Positions 39,043 through 48,033 of a stretch of 64,000 bases of DNA are shown in pieces. How positions within the stretch are numbered: the first letter of the stretch is position 1; each line of letters starts with the position of its first letter. A model generated the notes under the pieces. It searched no databases. It was not told the DNA's origin and was given only the letters and a program-made list of their open reading frames with translations. The translations under genes and the position numbers were made by a program. Location: assembly GCF_030160295.1 (NCBI RefSeq), contig NZ_BSOB01000018.1, forward strand, positions 62,446-126,445, written 5' to 3'. Origin of the DNA: Dyella acidisoli. GTDB taxonomy: Bacteria; Pseudomonadota; Gammaproteobacteria; Xanthomonadales; Rhodanobacteraceae.

Positions 39043-39175
39043 CCCCTCTCCCCTCGGGAGAGAGGCTGGGGTGAGGGTACGATCAGCGCGCGATGGCCAA
39101 GACTTGCGCAAGAAACCCGCATGTCGCTTCGCCCGAACCCTCACCCCCGGCCCTCTCCCGAAGGGAGAGAGGAGA
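39043..39175. repeat. Extragenic palindromic element, CTCTCCC family, copy B
   Basis: Outer palindromes at 39043-39077 and 39138-39175. By hand alignment, the intervening 74 bases match the spacer of copy A (13387-13530), read on the other strand, at about 63 positions. It fills most of the gap between purD and the AMP-ligase gene and ends 3 bases past the latter's stop. Confidence 0.85.
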
Positions 39176-39178
39176 AAA

Positions 39179-40555
39179 CTAGGCGTGCAGCAAATCCAAC
39201 AACGCCGCGCGCGGCAGCTTGCCGGTTTCGTTGCGCGGCAAACGCTCCACTAGGCGTAGGGGACGCGGCAGGAAGACCGGATCGATCGAGGCACGCAGCG
39301 CGTCGAGGATGACATGCTCATCGAGCGTCGGCGCCACCACCATCGCCCCGATGCGCCGCACGCCGATGGCATCGGCATCGTTCAACTGGAACACCACGCC
39401 ATCTTCCACGCCGGGGATGCTCAACAGGCGGCGGGTGAGATCGCCCAGCGATGCACGCTTGCCGGCGATCTCCAGCAAGTCGGCATGGCGTCCGCACAGT
39501 TCGAAGGTGCGGCCTTCGTCATGCATGGTGATGATGTCGGCCAGCACGGCAGGGGCATCGAGCTGCGGCGCTTCGATTTGCGTGCCGTCCGGCTGCGGAT
39601 GCAGATGAACGCCGTGATAAAGCGACCAGCGGCTTTCCACCGTGACGCGGCGCGACGCGAACGCGCAGGTCTCCGTGGAGCCGAAAACTTCCAGCAGCGG
39701 CGCGTGGAAAACCTGTTCGGCCTGCACCGCCAGCTCCGGCGGCATCGGCGCAGTGGCCGACAGCATCGCAGCCAGAGGCGGCAGTTGCACGCTCGATGCG
39801 ACGAGCGCGCGTAAGTGCACTGGCGTAGTGACCAGCACGCGGGGCGCCGGCATGGTTTCCAAGGCAGCTGCGATATCGGCCGGAAAGAATGGCCGGCCAG
39901 AGTGCACCTGCACCTCGCCCAAGAGCGGCAGCAGGATCGACATTTCCATGCCGTAGATATGCTGTGGCGGAACCGTCGCCACTACCGAGAAACGCTCGCC
40001 TACCACGTGATGCAGCATGCGCAAATTTCCGGCCGTGCTGGCATGTAGGCCGCGCCAGGATTTGGCGTTCGAACGCGGCGCACCGGTGGAACCGGAGGTG
40101 TAGCCCACTGCCACGGTCTGCAGCGCGGGAATGACTGGCCATGCCAGGTCATCGGACACGGATTCGTTGACCGGTAAGGGCGGCAGCACATGGAAACGCT
40201 GCGGAGAGGGATGCAATGGGCGATCGCCCACCGCATGACAGCCCGGATGCGCCGCCATGACTTCTTCCACCGCCTGCGGCGCGCGCGAGGGTGGCAGCAG
40301 GTTGGCCTGGCCGCGCAGCGCGATGGCGCAAAACGCGACGAGGAAGGCGTAGCGGTCTTCGCACAGGTTCACTGCCGCAGAGGCTTCCGGCAATTGCGCA
40401 GCAACGCGTGCGACATGCGCGACGAATTGCGCGGCGCTGACCGCCTGGCCATCGTGCATCGCCACGATGCGACGCGGATCGTCCATCTTCAACAGCGGCA
40501 GCAGACGTTCCGCTTCATCGCGTTGATAGGTGTCGTAGACGATCGCCACGCACAA
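39179..40555 (-). CDS. AMP-dependent acyl/aryl ligase family protein
   Basis: A 458-residue adenylate-forming enzyme, shorter than typical acyl-CoA synthetases (about 520-560). Core motifs are YTSGSTGAPRS (A3, with Arg-Ser where Lys is common), FGSTETCAF (A5), ELCGRHADLLEIAGKR (A8) and RNETGKLPRA (A10, catalytic Lys). It could load an aryl or acyl substrate, for example in an aryl-polyene (xanthomonadin-type) pathway, but no pigment genes lie nearby. Start uncertain: the frame opens with GTG at 40555, and Met24 (MDDPRR) is possible. Confidence 0.82.
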   Translation of the reverse strand: MCVAIVYDTYQRDEAERLLPLLKMDDPRRIVAMHDGQAVSAAQFVAHVARVAAQLPEASAAVNLCEDRYAFLVAFCAIALRGQANLLPPSRAPQAVEEVMAAHPGCHAVGDRPLHPSPQRFHVLPPLPVNESVSDDLAWPVIPALQTVAVGYTSGSTGAPRSNAKSWRGLHASTAGNLRMLHHVVGERFSVVATVPPQHIYGMEMSILLPLLGEVQVHSGRPFFPADIAAALETMPAPRVLVTTPVHLRALVASSVQLPPLAAMLSATAPMPPELAVQAEQVFHAPLLEVFGSTETCAFASRRVTVESRWSLYHGVHLHPQPDGTQIEAPQLDAPAVLADIITMHDEGRTFELCGRHADLLEIAGKRASLGDLTRRLLSIPGVEDGVVFQLNDADAIGVRRIGAMVVAPTLDEHVILDALRASIDPVFLPRPLRLVERLPRNETGKLPRAALLDLLHA

Positions 40556-40690
40556 ACTCCCGGTTGCCAGCCATGCAAGATCCCAACCCGGCCAGATCGG
40601 TCGGTGCTGCCGGTGTCCGGGATTTGCCCCTCATCCTCACGCAGACGGCTGAATCGGCGCCCACCGCGCCGCAGCCTCGTTCTGCGGGAT

Positions 40691-41263
40691 TCAGGTTCGA
40701 ATGATAGCGCCTGTCAATGCGTCCCGGATGGTGGTGGGCTGGGCCGCGCCGCCCAATGGGGCATCGACCACGCCATCCAGCGCGTCTCCGAAATAGGTAT
40801 CGAGCGTGGCCAGATCACGCGCAGGAGGGTGGCCATGAGGGTTGGCGCTGGTGGACACCAAGGCACCACCGAAGGCGCGACACAGCGCGGCGGCTGGCTC
40901 ATGTGCGGTGACCCGCAGGGCAATGCCCTCATGCGCGCCAGCCACCCATTCCGGTACCTCAGCGCTACGCGGGAACACCCAGGTAAACGGCCCCGGCCAG
41001 CTCGCCCGCACTTGCGCCAGCACGCCCGCAGGGACTTTGGCCAAGTCCACGTAGTGGGTGATCTGTGCGAAGTCGGCGGCGATCAGCAGCACGCCTTGTG
41101 TAGCCGGGCGCTGCTTCAGTTCGAAGATGCGCTCGAAAGCGGCGCGATTGTGCGGATCGCAGCCGAGGCCGAAGACGGCTTCGGTGGGATAGGCGATGAC
41201 GCTGCCTGCGCGCAGGGCGGCAGCAGCGTCTTGGAGTTGGGTGAGGGTGTAGTGCTTGGGCAT
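40691..41263 (-). CDS. tsaC: Threonylcarbamoyl-AMP synthase (Sua5/YrdC family)
   Basis: A 190-residue enzyme of the tRNA t6A modification pathway. N-terminal MPKHYTLTQLQDAAAALRAGSVIAYPTEAVFGLGCDP is a typical TsaC start; ISTSAN-like (LVSTSANPHG) is at about residue 147. ATG 41263 is chosen because the frame upstream is translated repeat sequence. It follows topA in a conserved arrangement. Confidence 0.93.
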   Translation of the reverse strand: MPKHYTLTQLQDAAAALRAGSVIAYPTEAVFGLGCDPHNRAAFERIFELKQRPATQGVLLIAADFAQITHYVDLAKVPAGVLAQVRASWPGPFTWVFPRSAEVPEWVAGAHEGIALRVTAHEPAAALCRAFGGALVSTSANPHGHPPARDLATLDTYFGDALDGVVDAPLGGAAQPTTIRDALTGAIIRT

Positions 41264-41274
41264 GCGGCTTTGCT

Positions 41275-41414
41275 TCCTCTCCCCTCCGGGGAGAGGACCG
41301 AGGTGAGGGGTCAAGACTTGCCTCGGACTTCGTTTGAAACCAAAACACACTGCTGCCAGCTATGGTGCGAGGTCGGCCCCTCACCCCAACCCTCTCCCCA
41401 AGGGGGAGAGGGAA
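41275..41414. repeat. Extragenic palindromic element, CTCTCCC family, copy C
   Basis: CTCTCCCCTCCGGGGAGAG (41278-41296) and CCTCTCCCCAAGGGGGAGAGG (41391-41411) lie at opposite ends with GGTGAGG and CCTCACC inside. The spacer differs from A and B. It fills the topA-tsaC junction and ends 11 bases before the tsaC start. Confidence 0.8.
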
Positions 41415-41429
41415 CAGATCACGCGAGGT

Positions 41430-43901
41430 TTAGGCCTCAGCCTTCTTACTCGCCGCTTTCTTGGCTGTTGTCTTTTTGGCGGCTGTTTTCTTGGTAGCGG
41501 TTTTCTTCGCAGCCGCCTTTTTGGTTGCCGTCTTCTTGGCCGCAGCCTTCTTCGTAGCCGGTGCAGCTTTCTTCGTGGCCGTTTTTTTGCCAAAGCGCCC
41601 CTTCTTCACCGGAGCCGCGGCCAGCAATTCCAGGCACTGCGTTTCGGTCAGGGTCTTTGGATCCTGGTCCTTGGGAATCCGTGCGTTCTTGTTGCCGTCG
41701 GTGATGTAGGGACCGTAACGGCCGTTGAGCACTTGCACGCCGTTGCCGAAATCCTGGATGACGCGGTTGGCAAGTAGCTCGAGTTTTTCCTGCACGATCT
41801 GCAGCGCGCGCGGCAGCTCGATGGTGTAGGGATCATCTTCCGCCTTGAGCGAGGCATAGGTGCTGCCCTGCTTTACGAATGGCCCAAAGCGACCGACGCC
41901 CACGCTGACCTCGTCGCCGTTTTCGGCATGCCCGAGCTTGCGTGGAAGCTTGAATAGTTCCAGCGCGTCTTCCAGCGTGATGGTGTGCATGCTCTGACCG
42001 GGGCGCAGCGAGGCGAACTGAAGTTTTTCGTCCGTGTCCTTGTCGCCGATCTGCGCGTACGGTCCGTAGCGACCCAAACGCACGGATACCGGCTTGTTGC
42101 TCTTTGGATCAATACCGAGTTCACGCGCGCCGGTGGCTTCGCTGCGGTCGACCGATTCGGTTTTTTCTTCCACCTGCTGCTTGAACGGCTCCCAGAAGCG
42201 CCTCATCAGCGGCACCCAGGCTTCTTCGCCGCGGCTTACTGCGTCGAGTTCGTCTTCGAGCCGAGCGGTGAAGTCGTAATCGACGTATTGCGTGAAATGC
42301 TGGGTGAGGAATTTGCTCACCGCACGGCCCACATCGGTGGGACGGAAGCGGCGGTTGTCCAGAAATACGTATTCGCGGTTCTGCAACACCTGGATGATGC
42401 TAGCGTAGGTGGACGGACGGCCGATGCCGTATTCCTCCAGCGCCTTCACCAGGCTCGCTTCGGAATAGCGCGGCGGCGGCTCGGTGAAGTGCTGGTCGGC
42501 AAGGATGTCTTGCAGCGGCACCTGCTCGCCTTTGGTGAGCCTTGGCAGGCGGCGGCCTTCATCGTCATCCTCGGCCGTGCGTTGGTCGCGCCCCTCTTCG
42601 TACACCGCCAGGAAGCCTGGATCGATCACCGTAGTGCCCGTCGCGCGGAACGCAGCGTCGCCGCCCTTGACGTGCTTGACATCGAAATCCGCCGACACCG
42701 TGTTCAAGGTGGCGTGGATCATCTGGCAGGCCACAGTGCGCTTCCAGATCAGTTCGTAGAGCTTGCGCTGATCGTCGTTGAGGAACGCTGCAACTTCGCG
42801 CGGCGTGCGCATCGCGGAGGTCGGACGGATCGCCTCGTGCGCTTCCTGAGCGTTCTTCGACTTGGTGCGGTACACCTGCGGGTGATCGGGCACGGCCTTG
42901 CTGCCGAAGTCACGCGCGATCAGCTGACGCAGTTCGCCCACCGCTTCACCGGACAGCGCCGTAGAGTCGGTACGCATGTAGGTGATCAGACCGACGTTGC
43001 CTTCGCTGCCCAGGCTTACGCCTTCGTACAGGCCCTGCGCGATCTTCATCGTGCGGGTGGTGCCGAAGCCAAGCTTGCGCGCGGCTTCCTGCTGCAGTGT
43101 GGAAGTAGTGAACGGCGGCGCCGGGCGGCGCTTGCGTTCCTTGCTGCCAACCTCGCTGACGGTAAGGTGGCCGCGCGCGGCTTCCTTCAGCGCCGCGCGC
43201 GCGGCCATCGCATCGGCCTCATTGGTGAGGTCGAACTGTTCGAACTTCTTGCCGTGCAGCTTGGTGAGGCGCGCGCTGAAGTCGCCGTCGGCGTGCTTGA
43301 GCTGGGCTTCGATGGTCCAGTACTCGCGCGCCACGAAGGCTTCGATTTCTTCTTCGCGCTCCACGATCATGCGCAGCGCCGGGCTCTGTACGCGGCCAGC
43401 GGACAAGCCGCGCTGCACCTTGCGCCACAGCACCGGCGACAGATTGAAGCCCACCAGGTAATCCAGTGCTCGGCGTGCCTGCTGCGCATCCACCATCTCG
43501 AGCGAGAGCTCGCGCGGCTCGGCTACCGCGGCCTTGATCGCGCGCGGCGTGATTTCGGAGAACACCACGCGATGCAACTTCTTGCCGTCGGTGAGGCCGC
43601 GCTCCTTGAGGATCTCGCTGATGTGCCAGCTGATCGCCTCCCCTTCGCGATCCAAGTCGGTCGCCAGATAAATGTCGTCGGCGGCCTTGGCAGCTTTGGC
43701 GATGGCATCAACGTGTTTCTCGTTGCGCTCGATCACCTCGTACTTCATGGCGAAGTCGTGCTCGGTATCGACCGCGCCCTCTTTGGGCAGCAGATCGCGC
43801 ACATGGCCGTAGGAGGCCAGGACCTGGAAGTCCTTGCCGAGGTATTTGTTGATCGTCTTGGCCTTGGCCGGCGACTCGACGATGAGCAGGTTCTTTGCCA
43901 T
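41430..43901 (-). CDS. topA: DNA topoisomerase I
   Basis: An 823-residue type IA topoisomerase that relaxes negative supercoils. N-terminal TOPRIM (LLIVESPAKAKTINKYLG, then ATDLDREGEAISWH), and active-site Tyr in GLITYMRTDSTAL (about residue 312). The C-terminal part has three GRxGP repeats (RLGRYGPYAQ, GRFGPFVKQ, GRYGPYITDG) in place of zinc ribbons. The last 60 or so residues form a Lys/Ala/Thr-rich tail of repeated KKTATKKA units, like histone H1, probably for DNA binding. Confidence 0.97.
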   Translation of the reverse strand: MAKNLLIVESPAKAKTINKYLGKDFQVLASYGHVRDLLPKEGAVDTEHDFAMKYEVIERNEKHVDAIAKAAKAADDIYLATDLDREGEAISWHISEILKERGLTDGKKLHRVVFSEITPRAIKAAVAEPRELSLEMVDAQQARRALDYLVGFNLSPVLWRKVQRGLSAGRVQSPALRMIVEREEEIEAFVAREYWTIEAQLKHADGDFSARLTKLHGKKFEQFDLTNEADAMAARAALKEAARGHLTVSEVGSKERKRRPAPPFTTSTLQQEAARKLGFGTTRTMKIAQGLYEGVSLGSEGNVGLITYMRTDSTALSGEAVGELRQLIARDFGSKAVPDHPQVYRTKSKNAQEAHEAIRPTSAMRTPREVAAFLNDDQRKLYELIWKRTVACQMIHATLNTVSADFDVKHVKGGDAAFRATGTTVIDPGFLAVYEEGRDQRTAEDDDEGRRLPRLTKGEQVPLQDILADQHFTEPPPRYSEASLVKALEEYGIGRPSTYASIIQVLQNREYVFLDNRRFRPTDVGRAVSKFLTQHFTQYVDYDFTARLEDELDAVSRGEEAWVPLMRRFWEPFKQQVEEKTESVDRSEATGARELGIDPKSNKPVSVRLGRYGPYAQIGDKDTDEKLQFASLRPGQSMHTITLEDALELFKLPRKLGHAENGDEVSVGVGRFGPFVKQGSTYASLKAEDDPYTIELPRALQIVQEKLELLANRVIQDFGNGVQVLNGRYGPYITDGNKNARIPKDQDPKTLTETQCLELLAAAPVKKGRFGKKTATKKAAPATKKAAAKKTATKKAAAKKTATKKTAAKKTTAKKAASKKAEA

Positions 43902-43928
43902 GTGGCTTGGGGTTCCGGAAGTCCATAC

Positions 43929-43949
43929 GCGGCCATCCTGAATGGCCGC
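43929..43949. other. Hairpin in the topA upstream region
   Basis: GCGGCCAT-CCTGA-ATGGCCGC is an 8-bp perfect stem followed on the plus strand by CCTTTTAT. It lies 28 bases upstream of the topA ATG, between topA and dprA. A supercoiling- or RNA-level control role is possible but not shown. Its stem resembles the one at 262-279. Confidence 0.45.
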
Positions 43950-44024
43950 CCTTTTATAGTTGGAAGCACGCCGGCTTAACGGCTGTCAAGCTGGCGCGCG
44001 TGAAATCGAGGTCTAGCGCGCCTT

Positions 44025-45173
44025 TCAGACGCCCGGCAACCGCTGGTACCGCCCTCCCGGCAACCCCTCCACGCAACCCTCCAGCTCAAGCATCAGCAGC
44101 ATGGAAGACAGCTCGGCGGCGCCTTGCCCGGTGCGCGCCGAAAGCTCATCCAGAGCGATGGGATCGTACCCGAGCACGTCCATTAACCGCTGGTATTGCG
44201 GATCGTCACGCCAGACGCCAGACGCCGGTCGAGCGCGTTCGGTAGATGCTTCGGCAGGCGACCACTCCAGGCGCAGGGCCAATTCGGCCCCAAGCGCCCG
44301 CGCAGCAGGAACCAGGGTTTCAGCGACTTCCGAAGCGCTCTCGACCAGCCGCACACCATCCCGGATCAGGCGGTGGCAGCCGCGGGCGAGAGGATTATGG
44401 ATGGAACCGGGCACGGCGAATACCTCCCGGCCCTGCTCCCCAGCCAGCCGCGCAGTGATCAGCGAACCCGACTGCAGCCCCGCCTCGATCACCAGCGTAC
44501 CCAGCGAGAGCCCCGCGATGATGCGGTTGCGCCGCGGAAAGTGATCGGCCCGTGCCGCCGTACCCGGCGGAAACTCGCTAACTAGCACGCCCTGCGCCGT
44601 AACGCGCGCAGACAGCTCGCGATGCTTGCGCGGATAGACCAGGTCCGGCCCGGTGCCGATCACGGCGATGGTGGGTTGGTCAGCCTCCAGCGCCGCTTCG
44701 TGCGCCGCGCCATCGATGCCGTCGGCCAAGCCGCTGGTAACCACGAACCCGGCCAACGCCAGGTAGCGTGCGAAGGCGCGTGCGGTGTTCTTACCCGCCA
44801 CGCTGGCGCTACGCGCGCCCACAATCGCCACCTGAGGGCGTAGCAGCAGGCTGGCATCACCGGCCGCGAACAGCGCAACAGGCGGCTGTGGGATGGTTTC
44901 CAGCTGCGGTGGGAAATCCGCCTCGGTATAGCGCAGCAACCGATGTCCCGGTTTGCTCAGCCAAGCAAGATCAGCAGCGATGCGCGCTTCATCGGGTTGC
45001 TCCAGCCACGCCTGTGCTTCGACATCCAGCATGGAGGTCCGGCGCCGAAGTTCTTGTACCACCTTGCCGATGCATCCGTCCTTAGCTGCCAGGCGCTCAC
45101 GCAGCCCGCCCGGCCCCAATCCTGGCGTGCGCAAGGCAATCAACCAGTCGCGCAGTTCCGCTTGCTCATTCAT
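44025..45173 (-). CDS. dprA: DNA-processing protein DprA (Smf)
   Basis: A 382-residue protein that loads RecA onto incoming single-stranded DNA during natural transformation. A SAM-like N-terminal domain is followed by the Rossmann-like core: GARSASVAGKNTARAFARYLA, SGLADGIDGAAHEAAL, GTGPDLVYPRKHREL and FPPGTAARADHFPRRNRIIAGLS. A winged-helix tail follows (about 310-375). The usual smg gene between dprA and topA is absent here. Confidence 0.95.
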   Translation of the reverse strand: MNEQAELRDWLIALRTPGLGPGGLRERLAAKDGCIGKVVQELRRRTSMLDVEAQAWLEQPDEARIAADLAWLSKPGHRLLRYTEADFPPQLETIPQPPVALFAAGDASLLLRPQVAIVGARSASVAGKNTARAFARYLALAGFVVTSGLADGIDGAAHEAALEADQPTIAVIGTGPDLVYPRKHRELSARVTAQGVLVSEFPPGTAARADHFPRRNRIIAGLSLGTLVIEAGLQSGSLITARLAGEQGREVFAVPGSIHNPLARGCHRLIRDGVRLVESASEVAETLVPAARALGAELALRLEWSPAEASTERARPASGVWRDDPQYQRLMDVLGYDPIALDELSARTGQGAAELSSMLLMLELEGCVEGLPGGRYQRLPGV

Positions 45174-45201
45174 GGCGCGAGTCTACGCGAGCCCGGAAAC
45201 G

Positions 45202-45230
45202 ACGACGGCGCGGATTGACCGCGCCGTCGT
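45202..45230 (-). terminator. Strong hairpin between the LysM gene and dprA
   Basis: ACGACGGCGCGG (45202-45213) pairs with CCGCGCCGTCGT (45219-45230), a perfect 12-bp stem with loop ATTGA. On the minus strand the following T-run is weak (GTTTCC), so it may attenuate rather than stop transcription from the LysM gene into dprA. Confidence 0.5.
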
Positions 45231-45256
45231 GTGAGCTTTTATCGGAAATGCTGGCT

Positions 45257-46405
45257 TTATTCCGGTGTCCTGATCCGTGCGCCCTTCTGCACCGGCTTCA
45301 GGCCGTCCATCACCAGGCCATAGCTCACGCGATCGAAGGTGCGGAAGATCATCACATGACCGACGTACTCGTCGGGCAGCTTCACGAACTTGTGGTCGTA
45401 GCGAGTCCAACTGCTGTGAGCTACGTCATCAGGTACTTTCTCGCCCGGCTGCCACAACGAGAAGGTCGTGCCGTTGTCGACACCGTCCTTCGAACCCACG
45501 GACAGCACCACCACATCGTACGGACCCACCTGATTCAGACGCTCCTGCGCGTAGGCAATCACGCGGCCGTTGTCCGGCAGGCTCTTGGGCGGATGCGGGT
45601 AGTAGAACGGATCGTAGGGATTGTCGTCGATCGGCATCAGGCGATCGCCAGCGCGGATTTCCATGAGCGAGTTCAGCAGCAGCAGCGTGGACGGATCACC
45701 GCCGCGCAGCACTTCAGCCTCGCCGATCACGGCGACTTCCATCGCCAGCGTCTTGCCGCGGAACGTATGGTTGGGCGTGACATTGCCGAGATCGGTAGCC
45801 CATTCCTCGTTCCATGGCGTCTCCTGGGTGGCGACATCGGAATCGGCTACGTTGGCCGCCATTTCATCGCTTTGCTGGGATTCGTCGCCGCCGTAAGTGC
45901 GGAACACGTGGGTGGGACGCACGATCGCCCAGCGCTGGCCAGGTTGCGCATTGAGGTTACGCACATAGATGTTGCGACCCGGCGTACCGGTGAGCCCGGC
46001 TTCTTCGAAGCCCATCACGTACGGCGCATGCTTGACCTCGTCCGGATCGACTACGCGGGTGTCTTTCAGGAATGGCTTGAGCTTATCGAGCGGCACCGCC
46101 GGAATGGCTTCGCCTTCGCGATGCGCGGTTGGCTCCAGACGCAGCGATGGGCCGCCATTGACGAAGGACAGATCCAGCACGTCGCCCGGATAGATCAGGT
46201 GTGGATTGCGCACCTGCGGGTTGGCCTGCCAGATTTCCGGCCAAAGCCAGGGCTTGGACAGGAAACGTGCGGAGATGCTCCACAGCGTATCGCCGCGACG
46301 CACGGTGTAGTTATCAGGGTGGTCGGTGCGAAGCTGTGCTCCGGCCGCATAGACGGCCACGGTGACCAGCATACCGGCCAGCAGCCCGATGGACTTTCTG
46401 ATCAT
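45257..46405 (-). CDS. LysM-domain exported protein
   Basis: A 382-residue protein with a signal peptide (residues about 1-23, IGLLAGMLVTVAVYAAGA). One LysM peptidoglycan-binding domain, YTVRRGDTLWSISARFL...NPHLIYPGDVL, is at residues 33-78. The rest is a beta-rich region of unknown role. Genes of this kind sit divergent from def in many Xanthomonad relatives, as here. It probably stays bound to the cell wall. Confidence 0.88.
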   Translation of the reverse strand: MIRKSIGLLAGMLVTVAVYAAGAQLRTDHPDNYTVRRGDTLWSISARFLSKPWLWPEIWQANPQVRNPHLIYPGDVLDLSFVNGGPSLRLEPTAHREGEAIPAVPLDKLKPFLKDTRVVDPDEVKHAPYVMGFEEAGLTGTPGRNIYVRNLNAQPGQRWAIVRPTHVFRTYGGDESQQSDEMAANVADSDVATQETPWNEEWATDLGNVTPNHTFRGKTLAMEVAVIGEAEVLRGGDPSTLLLLNSLMEIRAGDRLMPIDDNPYDPFYYPHPPKSLPDNGRVIAYAQERLNQVGPYDVVVLSVGSKDGVDNGTTFSLWQPGEKVPDDVAHSSWTRYDHKFVKLPDEYVGHVMIFRTFDRVSYGLVMDGLKPVQKGARIRTPE

Positions 46406-46594
46406 AAACGGGATTCCCCCTCCCCCTGCGCTCGGGCGAGTGTAGCCGAACCGTTAACCCAAGCAACACGTGTTAGTTGGCAAATTCGTGCGCCGACAGC
46501 ACGTTGAAGCACGTACAATACCCATATTCTAGACCGCGGCCGGGGTGGCTTTTTACCAATTCGCCCGCATTTCCGGCGTCCGAGGTACCTATCC

Positions 46595-47104
46595 ATGTCT
46601 GTCCTGACCATTCTTGAGTTCCCTGACCCGCGCCTGCGCACCAAGGCCGCACCGGTGACCGAGTTCGACGCCGCATTGAAGCAGTTCGTCGATGACATGT
46701 TCGAGACGATGTACGCCGCCAACGGCGTAGGCCTGGCCGCCACCCAAGTGAACGTGCACAAGCGCGTACTGGTAGCGGACATGAGCGAGGAGAGCAACCA
46801 GCCGCTGGCCCTGATCAACCCGGAGATCCTGGAAAAGGAAGGCTCGCAGGTGTATCAGGAAGGCTGCCTGTCCTTTCCCGGCATCTTTGCCGACGTCACC
46901 CGCGCATTGAAGGTGAAAGTGCGCGCGCAGGACGTCGAAGGCAAAACCATTGAACTCGAAGTGGAAGGCCCGCTGGCCGTGTGCATCCAACATGAGATGG
47001 ATCATCTGGCTGGCAAAGTGTTCGTCGATTACCTGTCACCGCTGAAGCGCTCGATCCTGCTCAAGCGCATGGAGAAACAGCGCAAGCAGGCTGCGAGCGC
47101 GTGA
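46595..47104 (+). CDS. def: Peptide deformylase
   Basis: A 169-residue metallohydrolase that removes the formyl group from nascent proteins. Motifs I-III are [17 protein letters not shown] and [10 protein letters not shown] (Cys and two His bind Fe/Zn). First gene of def-fmt-rsmB; its stop overlaps the fmt start (GTGA, 47101). The promoter must lie in 46406-46594, shared with the divergent LysM gene. Confidence 0.97.
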   Translation: MSVLTILEFPDPRLRTKAAPVTEFDAALKQFVDDMFETMYAANGVGLAATQVNVHKRVLVADMSEESNQPLALINPEILEKEGSQVYQEGCLSFPGIFADVTRALKVKVRAQDVEGKTIELEVEGPLAVCIQHEMDHLAGKVFVDYLSPLKRSILLKRMEKQRKQAASA

Positions 47105-48033
47105 GTTTGCGGATCGTTTTTGCCGGAACCCCGGAATTTTCCGTCCCCTGCCTTGAAGCCTGCCGCACCAGTGGTGCGCAGGTCGTGGCTGTCTATACGC
47201 AACCCGATCGGCCCGCCGGGCGCGGACGCAAGCTCACGCCCAGTCCGGTGAAGCAGGCGGCGCTGGCTGCTGATATTCCGGTCGAACAACCTGAAACGCT
47301 GAAGACCGCCGAAGCACGCGCCACGCTGGAAGCGTATCGGCCCGATCTGATGGTGGTGGTCGCGTACGGTTTGATTCTTTCGCGCAAAGTGCTGGCCATT
47401 CCGTCACTCGGCTGTTGGAACGTGCATGCAAGCCTGCTGCCGCGCTGGCGCGGTGCTGCTCCCATTCAAAGGGCGATTCTCGCGGGTGATACAGAAAGCG
47501 GTGTCGATCTGATGCAAATGGAAGCAGGCCTCGATACCGGCCCCGTGTTGCTCGAACGCCGCACGCCGATCACGCGCGAAGATACGGGCGGCTCGCTGCA
47601 CGACCGTCTTTCTTTGCTCGGCGCCGATGTGCTCGCCGAGGGTTTACGGCGCACGCTCGCGGGTGAAACCCTCAACGCCACACCGCAGTCCGAACACGGT
47701 GTGGTGTATGCACACAAGCTGGAAAAAGCCGAAGCGCGCCTCGATTTTTCGCGCGCTGCCATGGCGCTCGAACGCCAAGTGCGCGCCTTCGATCCCTGGC
47801 CAGTAGCCGAGGGCGACATTGCCGGCGAAAACGTGCGCATCTGGGCCGCGCACGCCATTGATCAGCATCACAATGCAACACCAGGCAAGGTGATGGCTGC
47901 GCAGCGCGATGGCATCGATATCGCCTGTGGTGAAGACGTGCTGCGCATCACTTCTCTGCAGCGCGCCGGCGGCAAGCGCATTACTGCAGCCGACTATCTC
48001 AACGCCCGCCCCGAACTGCGCAGCGCGCGATGA
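47101..48033 (+). CDS. fmt: Methionyl-tRNA formyltransferase
   Basis: A 310-residue enzyme that formylates initiator Met-tRNA. Starts with GTG inside the def stop ([20 protein letters not shown]). Active-site block [21 protein letters not shown] is at about residue 105 and DTGPVL at about 145. The C-terminal tRNA-binding domain is complete. It overlaps rsmB by 4 bases. Confidence 0.97.
   Translation: MSLRIVFAGTPEFSVPCLEACRTSGAQVVAVYTQPDRPAGRGRKLTPSPVKQAALAADIPVEQPETLKTAEARATLEAYRPDLMVVVAYGLILSRKVLAIPSLGCWNVHASLLPRWRGAAPIQRAILAGDTESGVDLMQMEAGLDTGPVLLERRTPITREDTGGSLHDRLSLLGADVLAEGLRRTLAGETLNATPQSEHGVVYAHKLEKAEARLDFSRAAMALERQVRAFDPWPVAEGDIAGENVRIWAAHAIDQHHNATPGKVMAAQRDGIDIACGEDVLRITSLQRAGGKRITAADYLNARPELRSAR

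Noticed and set aside
41985-43979. A 664-codon open frame on the plus strand
   Set aside because: It is antisense to topA throughout. It has the composition of a shadow of high-GC codon usage and no recognisable domain.
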